From positions 40,211,304 through 40,275,303 of the forward strand of contig OZ023214.1 of the NCBI GenBank assembly GCA_963995525.1: a DNA stretch of 64,000 nucleotides, read 5' to 3'. A program made the position numbers and the translations under genes. How positions within the stretch are numbered: position 1 is the stretch's first letter; each line of letters begins with the position of its first letter. The notes under the pieces are model-generated. The model saw only the letters and a list, made by a program, of their open reading frames with translations. It searched no databases and had not been told where the DNA came from. This document shows, piece by piece, positions 30,532 through 42,182 of the stretch. This stretch comes from Escarpia spicata. Lineage: Eukaryota; Annelida; Polychaeta; Sabellida; Siboglinidae.

Positions 30532-32856
30532 CTAAAACATGGGGTAGTGCAAAGTCTGGATGTTGCTTTTAAACGCATCCAGGCTGTTTTGATTTACAAT
30601 ATATTGAGGGAGGGAATTCCAAAGTCGAATGGTACTGGGGAAAAAAGAATACAAGTGGTAGTTGCATCTGGAGTGAGGGATAAGGTAAGATAAGGAATGT
30701 TGTTTTCTAGTGACTACGTTTATAGGAATAAGGTATTGGTTTGCTGGTATACCCACTAGGCCATTTGCTATCTTGTACATCATACATAGTTTTGCATCAG
30801 TTCTTCTGTCTGATAGGGATCTCCATCCTAATGTCTGGAGCATGTCTGTTACACTGGAGGTATTGTGGTGGCGATATAAGACATATCGGGCTGCACGGCG
30901 TTGAATCATTTCTAGTTTGTTTATTTGTGTAAGGGTATAGGGATCCCAGACAGTACAGCTGTTCTCCACGATGGGTCTGACAAAGGTGAAGTAGGCCTGA
31001 GTTTTTATTTGAATTGACGGGACTTTGAGATTTCTGCGGAGGAAGCCTAGTGATCTATTTGCTTTTAGACAAATGTTATTTATGTGGGCATTCCACCGGA
31101 GATCTGAGGTTATGGTTACACCAAGATATTTTACCTGTGAAACAGTTTCTAGTGTTTGACCATGAAGCATGTATTGATTGTTAATGACAGTTTTGTTTCT
31201 TGTTACAGGTATGACATGGCATTTTTGAAGATTGAATTCCATGTTCCAGGTTATGGCCCATTTTCCAAGTTTGTGAAGATCTTCCTGGAGCACAGCTGTA
31301 TTTGTCTTAGGCTTAAGGGCTATATACATTATGGTGTCATCAGCAAAAAGTCTAACTGTAGATGTAATATTGTCTGGGATGTCATTTATATAAAAGAGGA
31401 ATAGACAAGGGCCAAGTACAGAGCCTTGTGGTACTCCTGATGTTACGGGTACCTCAGAGGAGGCCTCTCCCTCTATTATGACTCTTTGAGTTCTGTCTGT
31501 TAAAAATGATCGAATCCAGGAATTTGTTTTGCCTTGGATGCCATAGTGATGGAGTTTGTAAGTCAGTTTTTTATGGCTGACCTTATCAAATGCTTTAGAG
31601 AAATCCATCACTATGACATCCGTTTGTGTGCCAGACTGTATGTAAGTAACTATGTCATGTATGAACTGAATAAGCTGTGTCTCGCAAGATACTTGGGAGC
31701 GAAAGCCATGTTGAAGATGATAAAGAATGTTGTGTGAATGTGCATGTTTCATTATACTACTAACCAAGATATGTTCCATTAGTTTTGATGCTATGCATGT
31801 CAGGGAAATGGGCCTATAATTTGAAGCTATGTATTTTTGTCCATTCTTGAAAATAGGTGAGACATTTGCTTTTAGCCAGTCTGTGGGGACTTCTCCTGTA
31901 GCATATGACTTCTGAAAGATTAAAGTTAGCGATGGCGCAATTTCAGCAGCCAATTCTTTTAGAATTCTTGGGTTGATGTTGTCTGGTCCTTGTGCTTTAT
32001 AAGGTTTAAGATTTTGTAGGAGTTTTAGTACACCAGCTTCTGTAATTTCTATTTCTGGCATTTCTGGTAGTGTTGGATTGGGTAGTTTGGTTTCTTGGGG
32101 AGATGGGTCATCTGTAAAGACTGATTGAAACTGCTGATTTAGTATATCCGCTTTGGCTTTAGGGTTTGAGTGTAGAATTCCATTTTGTTTGAGAGTGTGG
32201 TTTGTACGGCAGTGTTTCATGTAAGTCCAGAATCTCTTAGCATAACCTTGTTTTTGTTGACTATCTTCAGTAGAGGTGACAATTTCATTTACATAGTTCC
32301 AGTAGGCAGTTCTGAGTTGTTGCTGTATAGTTTGTTTTAGATGTTTGTATTTTGGAGTGTGCTTGTGACATTTGTACATTTTGTCCCTTTTTTGCATAAG
32401 TTTTTTGAGTGTTGGTGTAATCCAGGGGTATCCGTCCCTACATCTAGCCATTCTGGATGGTATGTACAACCCAGCACCTTTGACCATGTTATCCCGAAAT
32501 ATACACCACAACTTGTTTGCACTGTTTTGCTCATAGCAATTTTGAAGAGTTTTGCTTACATCTTTCATATGTTTTCTAAATTTGTCCCAGTCTGCCTTAT
32601 TGAAAAGGGGAATATTTCTAGGTTTCTGTTTGTGTTTCATTGGATTTATGTCTAGCTCTGTGTAGCAACAGTCATGGTCAGAGATTCCTGGTAATATCTC
32701 TGTTCGGTTGATGTTGGTAGGGTTATTTGTGATCATTAAGTCTAGAGTGTTTTCTCCCCTTGTTGGCTTGTCTATAATCTGGATAAGGCCATGGTCATCT
32801 TGAATGTTTCGAAATTTATCATGAAGTAGTACGTTTTGGCAGTTTGGTTTTAACAT
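30532..32856 (-). CDS. Endonuclease C-terminus plus complete reverse transcriptase, 774 codons
   Basis: In order: end of endonuclease (IIDKPTRGENTLDLMITNNP, ILPGISDHDCCYTELDI); a linker (KHKQKPRNIPLFNKADWDKF, YPWITPTLKKLMQKRDKMYK); RT start (LLQNLKPYKAQGPDNINPRI); SNYRPISLTCIASKLMEHIL; motif A (VIVMDFSKAFDKVSHKKL); motif B (TSGVPQGSVLGPCLFLFYIN); motif C (RLFADDTIMY); KYLGVTITSDLRWNAHINNI; MIQRRAARYVLYRHH; and the final RLWNSLPQYIVNQNSLDAFK. All catalytic residues (MDF, FADD) are intact. Lacking its endonuclease N-terminus it could not retrotranspose alone. The protein acts on its own RNA at the nicked target. Confidence 0.92.
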   Translation of the reverse strand: MLKPNCQNVLLHDKFRNIQDDHGLIQIIDKPTRGENTLDLMITNNPTNINRTEILPGISDHDCCYTELDINPMKHKQKPRNIPLFNKADWDKFRKHMKDVSKTLQNCYEQNSANKLWCIFRDNMVKGAGLYIPSRMARCRDGYPWITPTLKKLMQKRDKMYKCHKHTPKYKHLKQTIQQQLRTAYWNYVNEIVTSTEDSQQKQGYAKRFWTYMKHCRTNHTLKQNGILHSNPKAKADILNQQFQSVFTDDPSPQETKLPNPTLPEMPEIEITEAGVLKLLQNLKPYKAQGPDNINPRILKELAAEIAPSLTLIFQKSYATGEVPTDWLKANVSPIFKNGQKYIASNYRPISLTCIASKLMEHILVSSIMKHAHSHNILYHLQHGFRSQVSCETQLIQFIHDIVTYIQSGTQTDVIVMDFSKAFDKVSHKKLTYKLHHYGIQGKTNSWIRSFLTDRTQRVIIEGEASSEVPVTSGVPQGSVLGPCLFLFYINDIPDNITSTVRLFADDTIMYIALKPKTNTAVLQEDLHKLGKWAITWNMEFNLQKCHVIPVTRNKTVINNQYMLHGQTLETVSQVKYLGVTITSDLRWNAHINNICLKANRSLGFLRRNLKVPSIQIKTQAYFTFVRPIVENSCTVWDPYTLTQINKLEMIQRRAARYVLYRHHNTSSVTDMLQTLGWRSLSDRRTDAKLCMMYKIANGLVGIPANQYLIPINVVTRKQHSLSYLIPHSRCNYHLYSFFPSTIRLWNSLPQYIVNQNSLDAFKSNIQTLHYPMF

Positions 32857-32892
32857 TCCATTCTGCCAGTCCCATCCAGGAAAATTAAATTA
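30532..32892 (-). mobile_element. 5'-truncated CR1/Jockey-like LINE with an intact 774-codon ORF
   Basis: The element retains the end of the endonuclease and the complete RT with its C-terminus. Just upstream of the first Met, NFPGWDWQNG continues the endonuclease block GDFNFPGWDW, and homology stops near 32892. This is ordinary 5' truncation by incomplete reverse transcription. No stops interrupt it, so it is the youngest LINE insertion in the window. Confidence 0.88.
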
Positions 32893-34838
32893 CACAAGTC
32901 TTCATTCGACATAAGGAAAATAGAACAACTAAAGATAATGTTGGATTGGTAAATATTACAATATGTGCCAGTGTAACAGTCATTACTTACTTGGCTGTTA
33001 CTATTAGGATGCATGTGCACGTCTTTTAATGTCCCATATTCTGAATAAAACAGGCACACTTAGCTGACGGACGTAATTGTTTAAGCCATTTCCACGTTGT
33101 GGATATTTTATCCTAATAAGCAGTCAGTGTCACGTACGAATTGATGTGTATTCGTTGATCAGCTTTACTATATTAATATAAAAGGTAACATTTAGATGTG
33201 TCATACTGATCTTTGCGAACTGAATATCGGAAACATTTGACATCATTTACGTTGGCATGCCACATGCTATTTACGTCGCTATCTTTTCTGGACCGACACA
33301 TTTCCCCAAGTACCGTTCATCTTCATACAGTGCCGCCATATAGTCTTCAATTCCACAATGGATCATTACTTCATGTTTCTAAATTACCGAATCTCTATGA
33401 CGATAGTATTCATTGAAATCAGTATTTTTTTTTATTTTGCAGACCAGTACTAATAAAAAAAACATCAAACATAAAGTAGTATTCTTAAATCATGGTAATT
33501 AGTTAATACGAGTTTATCTGCACAATATATATATATATGCATATTGTGGGTTATATGTTATGAGTAACAATTTTTTAAAAAACATCATAATCAGTGTAGA
33601 TCACTCACTTTCAGCAAAAATCGGTTGTGACTATCGATATAATTATTAGTCATCATAATGAAAGCTCACATGCAGATAAATTCATCATGGCCTAAGGGGA
33701 AAAGGTTCATTAGTTCGTAATTAAACAATATGTCTGACATGTGGTAAACAACCTTATGTCCGTCACAATATCAACCGGCGCTAAAACATCTATGAATACC
33801 TACAGTTGTGATGCACATGTGTATCTTTGTAGACACAAATTTTAGACACTATGCAACTTGTGTATAAATTTGCTAATCATACCATAAAGAATGAACAAAT
33901 ATTTTGTTTCACACTTCATATATGTTCGCAGCAATTTAGCTCAACTGATCATGTCGGTATGTTATGATGCTGGAAAACTCTTGTAATGATAATATACACT
34001 AAGTATGAAGACTTGTGTAAATATGCACATGGAAGTGATCACAGCAGCTTTCGTGACGGACATCACGGCTAATTGTGCACGTGACAGACATAATGCAATG
34101 CTTGCATGCACAGTACAGCTATACACAAACACATGTAATCAATACCAAACCACATTGCATGTGAGACACTAGGGATACACTAATCTATAGAGAGAGCAAA
34201 GTCAAGTTTGAGTTTAGTATGGCTAAACTGAAGGAAATCTGAACATGACGTCCGTGAGGAAATTTCAATTAAAACAGGGACAGGATGTTTGAATATCTAT
34301 AGATATATGCCATTTAAAGATACCCAATTACTTTTTTGCAGCATGAGTGAGATTATGTGAAATTTTAAGAGTATATTAAGTGACTGCTGATAGTACAGTA
34401 TGTTACCTTGCCGCTTATCTAAAACCGTGTTACGGACATCATGCAAAATGTGCTATTTTTTATCAGGCTGTAATTTCTTTTCATTGATTTCAAACTATGG
34501 TTCTTGACACCTGTTTATTTCATCTTTGAACCAGAAAGACAAATGGCGGCGAGTTTATCAATTGAAAAGCCGTCTAGTGACATTATACCAAACATGGAAA
34601 AACACAAAAGACAAGTGACATTCAGGTGGGCACTCCAGCTTGACCAATCATATCTTTGGAACTAGCTGTCGGGGAATAATATTGAAAATATGTCTGTGTG
34701 GTTCCGAGGATATTTGCCATACAGTTAGCCTGATATTAGAAGCGTATAGTAATATGTCTTAAAGTAATGACCATGAGACAAGAAGAAGGTGGTGAATTGG
34801 AAACATTTTACGTGGCTTGACCCAAATACTTTGTGTCA
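32893..34838. other. No recognised gene
   Basis: AT-rich, with many stops on both strands and a short TA run near 33527-33541. No exon, RNA gene or transposon end was recognised. Confidence 0.45.
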
Positions 34839-34960
34839 AGTTGTTTGTCCAACCAGTTTGTTGAGTTATGCAGTTAATGGCAAAGATGTCCCAGTGTCGT
34901 GTGTTGCAGGTTCAAATCCTGCCTGTGTTCGAAATCGAAACACAACAGGTTGTGCACATA
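34839..34960 (+). repeat. B-box-containing tRNA-like patch, possible SINE remnant
   Basis: The segment tgcaggttcaaatcctgcc forms a T-arm-like hairpin with a perfect B-box core (GGTTCAAATCC). No convincing A box or acceptor stem is present upstream. It may be an old SINE head or chance. Confidence 0.3.
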
Positions 34961-35599
34961 CACTGATTCCATTCAACAACTTCAGGTGCAATTTATAACA
35001 TCACCAAATTGCATGGATATTTTATTTCCACCTATACTGGAAACTGTTGACGAAATTAGCATGACACTTTTAAACAATTATATAAAAGTAAATATTCCTA
35101 TGGTCTTGCATAACCCAGTTCACAAGAGATAGAGTGATATACATACATATTTACAATGTGCTGTTCTTTTCTACACGGTCTTTCAACAACCTGTGAAAGC
35201 CTGTACTGTATTGAGTAGTGAACCACTCTCCTCCAGAGGGCGCCACGGTGTGTTCATTCACATAGGAACCAGTGGGTCCAATGATACAGTGTATACACTG
35301 CCTACACTGCTCGGCGTCTCTCACACGCCTGACTGGGAAGCAACTCCGGCTGCTGGGAGCAAGATCTAGTAGGTTAGAGATAGAGACCACCACCCCTAGC
35401 ACAGACACAAGATAGAAGTAATATACATGCACTGTTTACACATGTATATGTTACAAACATTAATACCACTTACATAGTAACATTCTTAATCAAATAGATT
35501 ATAAATCGGTCAATGTGCTCATGTAGATATCACAATCATGTCAACAGAAAGAAGTAGTAAAATGACATACTTATTTAATTTACTTTGTGCCTACTGTTG
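34961..35599. other. No firm gene
   Basis: A minus-strand frame (35151-35432) starts MHVYYFYLVSVLGVVVSISN, which looks like a signal peptide, and contains CRQCIHCI. No family was recognised and splice signals are unclear. Nothing else was seen. Confidence 0.3.
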
Positions 35600-35745
35600 C
35601 ATAATTAAGGCAAAGACGAGACATCTCAGACTTCCTCCTTCACAGTTCTTCAGGTTGTTTTGGGTCTTTCTCTTTTTGTTTCCCTTGGGGTTCCATCTCA
35701 AGGCTGTCTTGGTTATCACCATCCTTTCGCAACATAAGACAAACC
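35600..35745 (-). pseudogene. RTE-like RT C-terminal fragment
   Basis: The minus strand read from 35740 gives MLRKDGDNQDSLEMEPQGKQ, with KEK-DPK and EEL/KSEMS in shifted frames. This resembles the tail LEWNPQGKRKRGRPK-TWRR-VE-E of RTE-like EN-RT proteins. It is short and diverged. Confidence 0.65.
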
Positions 35746-35757
35746 CATCTCCCTCTT

Positions 35758-35882
35758 ATGGCAAGTCATTCGTGTTACTCATGTTACTTTGTGAAAATCA
35801 TTTGTGTTACTCATGTTACATTATGGAAGTCATTCATATTGCTCATGTTACATTGTGAAAGTCATTTGTGTTACTCATGTGC
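35758..35882. repeat. About 33-bp tandem repeat, 4 copies
   Basis: Units of gtcatttgtgttactcatgttacattatggaa recur with substitutions, giving the peptide period SFVLLMLLCEN or SHLCYSCYFVK in the open frames. It lies directly before the cysteine-rich exon. Confidence 0.85.
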
Positions 35883-35942
35883 ACAGAGTTTCAGAAGTTG
35901 TAATAATCATATGGTAATGCTTTATCTGGCCAGTTTGCTCAG

Positions 35943-36037
35943 CCAAGTGCGACAAGTGTTCACAGTCAGGAGGCGTCATCACATGTGATATCTGTCAATC
36001 AAACTACATCAAGAACAAAAGCTATATAATAACATAA
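35943..36037 (+). CDS. Cysteine-rich (furin-like) terminal exon
   Basis: After the acceptor gccagtttgctcag, the frame entered in phase 1 reads KCDKCSQSGGVITCDICQSN, then YIKNKSYIIT and TAA, with AATAAA overlapping just after the stop. C-x2-C-x8-C-x2-C with GG before the third Cys resembles furin-like/VSP-type cysteine repeats. The entry phase matches the exit phase of the exon at 13827-13916, so both could belong to one secreted or surface protein spread over more than 20 kb. That link is inference. The stop could also mark a decayed exon. Confidence 0.5.
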
Positions 36038-36194
36038 ATAAAGGTTAGCTATGAATTTATTAAACAATTTGTGTAATGTTTCTTGAACAATACATGTCTT
36101 AGAAGCATGTATTACAATGACAGAGGCTCTGAACGAGTATTCCAGCTCAGTGATTACCACAGAAGATATACGTTCACTGCCATTACCAGTTAAT

Positions 36195-36460
36195 ACATTT
36201 TAGGGGGAACAGTGTAGTTTGAATATGAGAAAGTACTCATTCTCGCAGAGGACAATAAATGACTGGAACAAATTATCTGATGATTGTGTTAATGCTAGCA
36301 GTGTGAATATGTTCAAGAATAAAATTAACAGCTATCTGGCGAGGGCGTAGGTGGAAGATTGGACTCTCGATAAGCCAAAGGCTTCCTTGTCCGCATGCCG
36401 TCTGGAGCGTATAGCTCTGGACGGCAATCTTGTCAAATCTGGTTAAATCCAGTTATCTGT
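36195..36460 (+). pseudogene. 3' end of a CR1-like LINE
   Basis: The plus strand reads LNMRKYSFSQRTINDWNKLS, DDCVNASSVNMFKNKINSYL, then the 3' UTR-like piece DWTLDKPKASLSACRLERIA. The same block appears at 14175-14500 and about 22920-23010, on the opposite strand. Orientation here is sense to the host exons. Confidence 0.8.
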
Positions 36461-36686
36461 GGTTACTGCCCATAATACCATCATTTGTAATCGCTAATTC
36501 AAACTCTCTATGAGCAGAGTATTTTTTTGTTTATAGGTTGAGACCGTGGTTTCGTTTTGTCCGAACTCTCAGGAGTTTCTTCATTTGCACGAGGGGTTCG
36601 TTTCTTGGAGGGGATTCGTAAAAAATATTGTAGGTTTAGTCCGAATTCCTCCGATGTATACCTATGCATATTTCCTACAGTAATCA

Positions 36687-36890
36687 CTAATTGCCAAGTA
36701 GTTGGATTTGTTTTGTCTGCAGACGCCGCATTTCCGCAAGTTGATTCACTGGCAGGCCATGCAGTAAGGAATTAAAGTAATCAAGTCTTGATGTCATGAG
36801 AGCATGAACAAGTGTCTTCGCTGCGTCATATGGGTGAGGTATCGACGGATTCTTCCGATGTTTCTGACGTGGTAATATCCAGTTCGGCAT
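36687..36890 (-). pseudogene. L2/CR1-like RT C-terminal fragment
   Basis: The minus strand reads DAAKTLVHALMTSRLDYFNS, then LLHGLPVNQLAEMRRLQ, preceded in another frame by RNIGRIRRYLTH. This is the block following the RT core (AAKTLVHALVTSRLDYCNSLLYGLP---L-RLQ-VQN). Only about 200 bp remain. From 36891 to 37496 no gene was seen. Confidence 0.8.
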
Positions 36891-37496
36891 AAGGGATGTT
36901 TACGTGTTGGGTCTTACTTATAGGTGTTGACAAAAATAGATAAGCGACACGCAATCACGCTGTTGGGTGTAGCTCTCAGCTGATGACGATGGGGACTGAT
37001 CACTCATGGCCCTTTTTTCTGGACACGCCTTTTGTCAATAATCCGTCCAAAAACATGTTCACACTCAATTTCTAGATATGCTGCCCGACTAGAAGATCTT
37101 TACAAACTGTCCGCGTGAGGTCAGTACTCTAGTGGCTTTGCCGTTGACGCAATAATACAGACACCGTGAGGTGTCGCCACCATTTGTTGAGTAAATTCGC
37201 TGTCATTATTCTTGAGACGAATTGGTCCCAAATAACACTTGATATCTGGAATAGTGTTTATTGACATTGGAAATATGTATGCCTGTCAAGTAAGTAATAC
37301 AATATACGTCAACCTGTTTAGAAACTCCACGTGAAATGTAACAAATTAAGTTAGTATTTGTGAAACAAAGTCGCACAACATGTTTGTGAGGGTAAAGTTC
37401 TAGTTGACAAGCCACACGAGGATCCGGTGTGCTAGGCCCAGATTACGCTGTGTCCAGATTCTCCGCCAGGATTTCGCCTTGTTAGTAACGTGGTTT

Positions 37497-37715
37497 GCTC
37501 TTGAATATAGAGGGGAAGATATAACATAACAAGTCACTACTTGTATATGTATAGTAATCATAATTGACAGACGTCAGTAATCATGATTGTTTCATCTTGT
37601 TAAGGTGTGGTTTCCACTTTACCACTGGTACTCGGTTGAAGTGTGGTTTCCTCTTGACCACTGGTACTTGGTTGTGCTGATTTTTTATTGCCCTAAGCGT
37701 AGGCCTTGTCCTCAC
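37497..37715. repeat. Dispersed repeat R, copy 1 (copy 2 at 47509-47715)
   Basis: The landmarks ctcttgaatatagaggggaa, gtcactacttgta, agtaatcataattg and ccactggtacttggttgtg occur in the same order at 47509-47715. It ends where the hAT-like element begins, so that element either inserted at or cut off its edge. Confidence 0.85.
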
Positions 37716-38993
37716 CAGACCTGGGGCCGAGTACATTTTCATGAGTACAAGTACGAGTACGAGTACTTTGATGATGGATAAGTACGATTACATTACTAAA
37801 AGCTGAGTACGACTACTAGTACGAGTACATTCCCACGAGTACAAGTAAAAGTATGAGTACATTTTTTTAAATATAAATATTTAATAATAATGTATTTTTT
37901 TATTATTAATTAATATAATTTATATAACCCAGCACAAGTGAATATGCAATGGCAGTTGATAAATTTTTTATGAGGAAAACTAATAAAACCTTTGTTTCAT
38001 CAACAATGAAATTCACTTCATTGGCATTCATTTCAGTGGCATCATATGATCTTATCATCTATTTGCCATTGCACCGAATGAACATGAATTGTTCACAGGT
38101 TGAGTCTTTCAGGCTGCTGCACCGTTCAGGGCAGAATACTTTCTGGAATGCTAAGATGATGAGGGACCAACTGAACCAGAGTTGGAAAACTCAGAACTGC
38201 AGTGGGTCACTGTGACGATCTGTACATGGCTGACTGAGGCATTCGTTCACCTCTACAATCAGCAATCTGCTGATATTATAAGTTTGCAGTTTATATTTCC
38301 TGATCATAGACTACTAGTTGTTGAGAGGGTTAGCACATGTCAACATAACAGGCTCAGCATCCCTTTATACTTTTTAGCCAGGCTGCTGGCATGGGATTAG
38401 ACTAGTATAGGAGGCAGTCTGACTTCAGCCACCTTACTTCTATAGAGGAAGACTGGCAGTTCTTGTTCTTAGCAGTTAGGGCTGTCAGCCACTGTCAAGT
38501 GGCATGGTCTCCAGACTACATCAAAGGCATTTCCTGTCTAACTGGTTGGTTAACAGCTAATTGGCTCTGTGTGGACATCCTGGTGGCTTAATTAAACAAA
38601 CAGGTTTAGGGCCTGAACTGATAGCCTACAATTATTGTTTGCTTAACAGGGTGTTTCTGACTGGGAAAAGATGCTGCCTGTTGCCATGTTTGGGTATCAT
38701 AGTCATGGTTATAAGAGAATGAGGGTGTACTATGTGTAGGGTGTAAGGTGGTATTCTATCAGAAATAACAAAGTATTTAAAAAATAGTTAAAATATTTCA
38801 GGAAAGTTTAATTTTATAATCAAATATATTTATTTTCCCCAGTACATATTGAGAAAGTACTCAGATGTACTCGTAATGTACTCGTAAAATATGAGAACAA
38901 TCAGTACGAGTACGAGTCCATGACCCACAAGTTTTATGAGTACGAGTACTTCAAAAATGTACTCGAGTACCAAGTACTTCGGCCCCAGGTCTG
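37716..38993. mobile_element. hAT-like non-autonomous element, copy 2 (GAGTAC family)
   Basis: Same ends as 24188-25506 (CAGACCTGGGGCCGAGTAC and its inverse) and near-identical interior, including SELQWVTVTICTWLTE and its downstream words. It is 1278 bp against 1319 bp in copy 1. No clear 8-bp target duplication is visible here (flanks gtcctcac and ctgtccag). Both copies share truncated, frame-disrupted interiors, which points to mobilisation in trans. Confidence 0.85.
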
Positions 38994-40070
38994 CTGTCCA
39001 GCCGACGATGATTCTTCTTTTAATCTCCTTGTCTTTGTTTCTGTCTCTGTTACTGTATAACTGTCCCAGATAGACGTAGCTTTCAACGTTCTCATGCTGA
39101 TATATATATATATATTGGTGTGTCATTTTCTAACATCATTTTTATCTTCGAGATGTTTATCTTCAGACCTTTGTTTTTCACTTTCATCATGTAGCTCCTG
39201 AAGCATGTTTTGTAGTTTCTGCAGTGTAGTAGCACATATGAGTATGTCATTGGCAAGGCGAAGATGACTGAGATATTCTCCGTCTATCCTCAAGCCTCCG
39301 GTTTCCCAGGTCAGTCTTCGGAATATGTTTTAATGTGTTGCCGTGAACACCTTGGGCGATATGCTGTCACCCTGTCGTACTCCTCACTCGATGTTGATCT
39401 TGTTGCTCTTTTTGTGTAGGTGGACTGTCACCTAACTGTTGGTATAGGTGTCTTTCAGGAGTTTGATGTACACATTTTCTATCCCCCGTTCTTGAAGGGA
39501 GGTCAGTATTTCTTGAGTTTGCACCAAGTCGAAAGCCTACTCGTAGTCGACGAAAGCAATGCAGAGCAGGATATTATATTCTCGGCACTTCTCTTTCAGT
39601 TGGTTTACGATGTGTATGTGGTCTGTCATTGAGTACCCGGTACCTGCGTCTGAATCTTGTTTGCTCTCATAGTTGGTTTTCATCGAGTGTCTTTTCTAGC
39701 CTATCTTTGTGAGTAATTTGTAGATGTTTTATATCAGACATATCGGTCTGTAGTTCTTTAAGTCTTTCTTATTTCCCTTGAAGATTATCACCATCTTTGC
39801 GTTCTTCCATGCGGTGGCTATTCGACTTTCTCATAAGCATTTAGTATACAGCTTAGTCAATGTCTTCGAGATGGTATCTTCTCCTGCTTTTAATGTTTCA
39901 ACGTTTACATGGTCATTGCCTGATGTCTTCCCATTCTTCATATCCACCTCCCATGATGTTATCTCTGGTACCTTTTCTGGGTCGGTGTGAATTATTGTAC
40001 TCTGTTCACTGTCCTATAGCTCGGTGTATAATTCCTCTATTTGTTCCATGATCATATCGTGGTCTTGTAT
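38994..40070 (-). pseudogene. RTE-like reverse transcriptase, heavily decayed
   Basis: Reading leftwards across several frames: CIAFVDYE-AFD (motif A, about 39528-39561), GVRQGDSISPKVFTATH (motif B, about 39345-39395), LRLANDILICATTLQKLQNM (motif C region, FADD changed to LAND, about 39225-39263) and VESYVYLGQLYSNRDRNKDK, EIKRRIIVGWTA (about 38997-39085). These match RTE-like EN-RT polyproteins. Many stops are present. The left end is cut by the hAT-like element. Confidence 0.85.
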
Positions 40071-42182
40071 TTCTCAACCCTGCTTGTCTAGAAGTGTAAT
40101 CAGTCTGTCTTGGCCTAGTGCCTGTGTTCTTCTTGCTTTCTTTTTTTGTAGACTAGCCTGGATTTGAAGCCGTGCACAGTCAAACCTCTCTTTGTGGTCA
40201 ACTCAGTATGTTATGATGTATGATGTGGAATTAGCTAAGATGTTGCTCACTTCAGTCACTTGACTTCTCAACTTTCAAGTGTCAATACGTATGACTAGAA
40301 TTGACCAAAATCAAAAATGTACAATTGCATATTTGTGTTTCAGTTTCAACTCATGCATGCCTTAGCTCCTGTTGGAAATATGCATACTTTAAAATTCACA
40401 AACATGTTTCCTGGCATAACTGTGTGTCATTTTTTGACTATGTGAGACTTCTGCATCCTTTCCCTTGAACATGTTTCAAGTGGATTACAAGCATATCCCA
40501 CATGAACACATATTTGGGATGAAAACGGTTGTCAAAATAGTCTTCATTTGCAATGTAGTAAATGTACCATAATATCTCTGGGTTAAAAAAGCTCATAGGC
40601 AATAACAAGATAAAAATAAGAACATTGTTTGTATACAATTAATTTAATTTAATTAAATGTGTCTAAACGACAATTAAACATTTTAAATTAATAAGTTAAA
40701 TTAATAATTAATAAAATTTAAGCCAAATAATTGAAATGTCATTTCTACTATAATTATAACAACATGAAACAAAATCACTATATTAAAATGTTATTATTAT
40801 TCTGTTAGTGGTGGTTTATTGTATTATTACATAGGCATATTGATCGTATTGTTGTTTGAATATACTTACACACTGTTCTACACTAGTTAACACGTGCATG
40901 AGACTACATTATATATATTATATAGCCATTGGTGTGTTAAAATAAGTTTTACATAAATAGGAGTTTAAATGAGATCTCAAAAAGTTCCGCAGATTATTAA
41001 CAGGAACAAAAATGGGTAACTATTGTTGACATATTGCCTACCCTAGCCTAGGTCTAGGACTAGGCGCTTACCTTGGCTTAGCAGTCCGAGTATGCAATTG
41101 ACACACGTTTCATTAGACATTGTTTTGTGTTGGGTTGCATTAATTATCTGTTACCTTCCAAGGTGATCGCATGCATTCGCTGCATAACATATAGTAAAAT
41201 AGCATTCTGAAGAATTCATCCACGGCATAGTCTTTGAAGAGTGTCAGTTTGTATTTCACTGTCACTATCTTCAACTTAATTGTTAGTCGTCTTTGAAATT
41301 CGGCCGCGTCGTGACAGCCCATCTAATTAGACTGTTCTATTGCTAATATCCCAAGTTTCCACTCATCGTGTGTCCATCTTGTTCCTTGTTCTTCACATTG
41401 CACAATGACTGTGAAATAGTTGACCATTATTCTTCATTTGACACGGCTCACAAATTAATTAGTATGCGGATGTGGTATTGTTTACGTTTATCCACTTCTA
41501 ACCGGAAGTAATCGAAGCTCCACGGAGAAAAGACATGTGCAGTGAGACATGTAGTGTCGATGTGGGGGATTCTACATATCTATGGCATATGCAATAAACA
41601 CCAGTCGACTATCCAAATACGTTAAAACGACCACAATTGGTTGAGTGCACTAACTGAAATGTAAGCCAGTTTAAATATCAAATTAATTACAACTTTTTGT
41701 CGATGAATTACCTCGTATAAATTACAGTTGAATTTTCCTTCATTATTCTTCGTCTCCAACATTTCAAGTTGGAAGATCTCATTATAATAATCCCGCAAAT
41801 CAATGAGATAGACAGGACCTATCAGCGGGATTCATAAATACCGCCTAAAAATCTGTTTTCATCGCAGATATACTTATTGGCATTATTACAACAAATGTAT
41901 ATTAATAAACAAGCAGGTAGATTGCAAACCAAGTGAATACTTTTTATGTCATCCACTTAACATGGAGACATTTATAATAATTGTTTCCACTGTGTTCTGT
42001 CTGACATTGTTGCAGCCAGACAAGTCTCACTGAGACCAGTGTTCCTCTGAATGGTGTCTCACAGGGCCATATCATATCTCCGAGGCCCCTTGGGTTTCCA
42101 AAGCAGATCTGGGTTAGCAAGTGAATAGTGTACAGAACTTATATTTCCATCTTGTATTTATTGCATTGTGTTTATTTTCCAG
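40071..42182. other. No recognised gene
   Basis: Mostly AT-rich (especially 40630-40930). A minus-strand ORF MVNYFTVIVQCEEQGTRWTH near 41340-41440 and another at 41140-41322 look codon-like but match nothing I know. No transposon ends were recognised. Confidence 0.4.

Noticed and set aside
35151..35432. Secreted cysteine-containing protein on the minus strand
   Set aside because: A signal-peptide-like start and CRQCIHCI are suggestive, but there is no family match and no clear gene structure.
41140..41440. Small minus-strand ORFs (MVNYFTVIVQCEEQ and MGCHDAAEFQRRLT)
   Set aside because: Codon-like but short, with no splice sites or known motif; kept only as a note in the intergenic entry.
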